From Selenomonadaceae bacterium (lineage in GTDB: Bacteria > Bacillota > Negativicutes > Selenomonadales > Selenomonadaceae), in contig JALFBM010000031.1 in NCBI GenBank assembly GCA_022773425.1, positions 77,905 to 109,957 of the forward strand: a stretch of 32,053 nt of DNA, in the 5' to 3' direction. The number at the start of each line of letters is the position of its first letter. The stretch's first letter is position 1. The notes beneath the pieces are model-generated. The model was not told the origin of the DNA. It did not search any database and was given only the letters and a program-made list of their open reading frames with translations. The position numbers and the translations under genes are program-made. This document shows, piece after piece, positions 32,029-32,053 of this stretch.

Positions 32029-32053
32029 TTATGAACTCAAACTTCGCAGGTGC

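Overview
This 32 kb window is an ordinary, densely coded chromosomal segment with high GC content. No insertion sequences, prophage genes, CRISPR arrays or rRNA genes are visible. The gene content fits an anaerobic, propionate-forming member of the Negativicutes (Selenomonas/Mitsuokella-like). The pointers are MmdA/MmdC-type biotin-dependent carboxyltransferase genes, a type 3 malate dehydrogenase, a fused FeoA-FeoB ferrous iron transporter, a bacteriohemerythrin and a T-box upstream of ileS. The genus is an inference.

Layout, left to right. 1-1430: a CorA-type Mg2+ channel behind a leader of about 300 nt that contains a possible 34-codon peptide. 1471-1712: tRNA-Pro and tRNA-Arg under a near-perfect promoter, ended by a terminator. 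1733-3757: ATPase and permease of a siderophore/haem/cobalamin-type ABC importer, with no binding protein. 3769-6506 (minus strand): an operon of a TVP38-type membrane protein, a Tat-exported metallophosphoesterase and a TPR-like protein. 6617-12576: probably one transcript with a divergent AzgA-like permease, a secreted glucosaminidase-like protein, a YbiT-type ABC-F ATPase, a UbiB/AarF kinase and AroH chorismate mutase. 12620-14761: transketolase. 14794-15173: ribosomal protein L28. 15212-17565: mmdA, a 55-residue MmdE-like subunit and the biotin carrier. 17574-18119 (minus): bacteriohemerythrin. 18162-18337: tRNA-Leu. 18348-19856 (minus): biotin carboxylase accC. 19868-22660: uvrC and a PHP phosphoesterase. 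22672-23952: malate dehydrogenase behind a region rich in palindromes. 23953-26504: feoAB. 26546-27348: a small hypothetical gene and tadA. 27369-28007 (minus): a PepSY-like exported protein. 28137-31722: an Ile T-box riboswitch and ileS of the long type. 31723-32053: mostly non-coding, possibly with gene remnants.

The most interesting thread is the split biotin enzyme. The carboxyltransferase, the small subunit and the biotin carrier form one operon, and the biotin carboxylase lies about 1 kb away on the other strand. Both transcription units carry the same unusual palindrome next to their promoters: a perfect TTAGTA-N5-TACTAA at 15212-15228 and a 15/17 match at 19797-19813. This closely resembles the FapR operator of Firmicutes lipid synthesis. 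Because no sodium-pump subunit (mmdB) is seen, I suggest these genes form an ATP-driven acyl-CoA carboxylase controlled with fatty-acid synthesis, rather than a sodium-pumping decarboxylase.

Promoters in this window very often have an extended -10 (TGnTATAAT-like), and many genes start with GTG or TTG behind a clear ribosome binding site. Nearly all long antisense reading frames are by-products of the high GC content.
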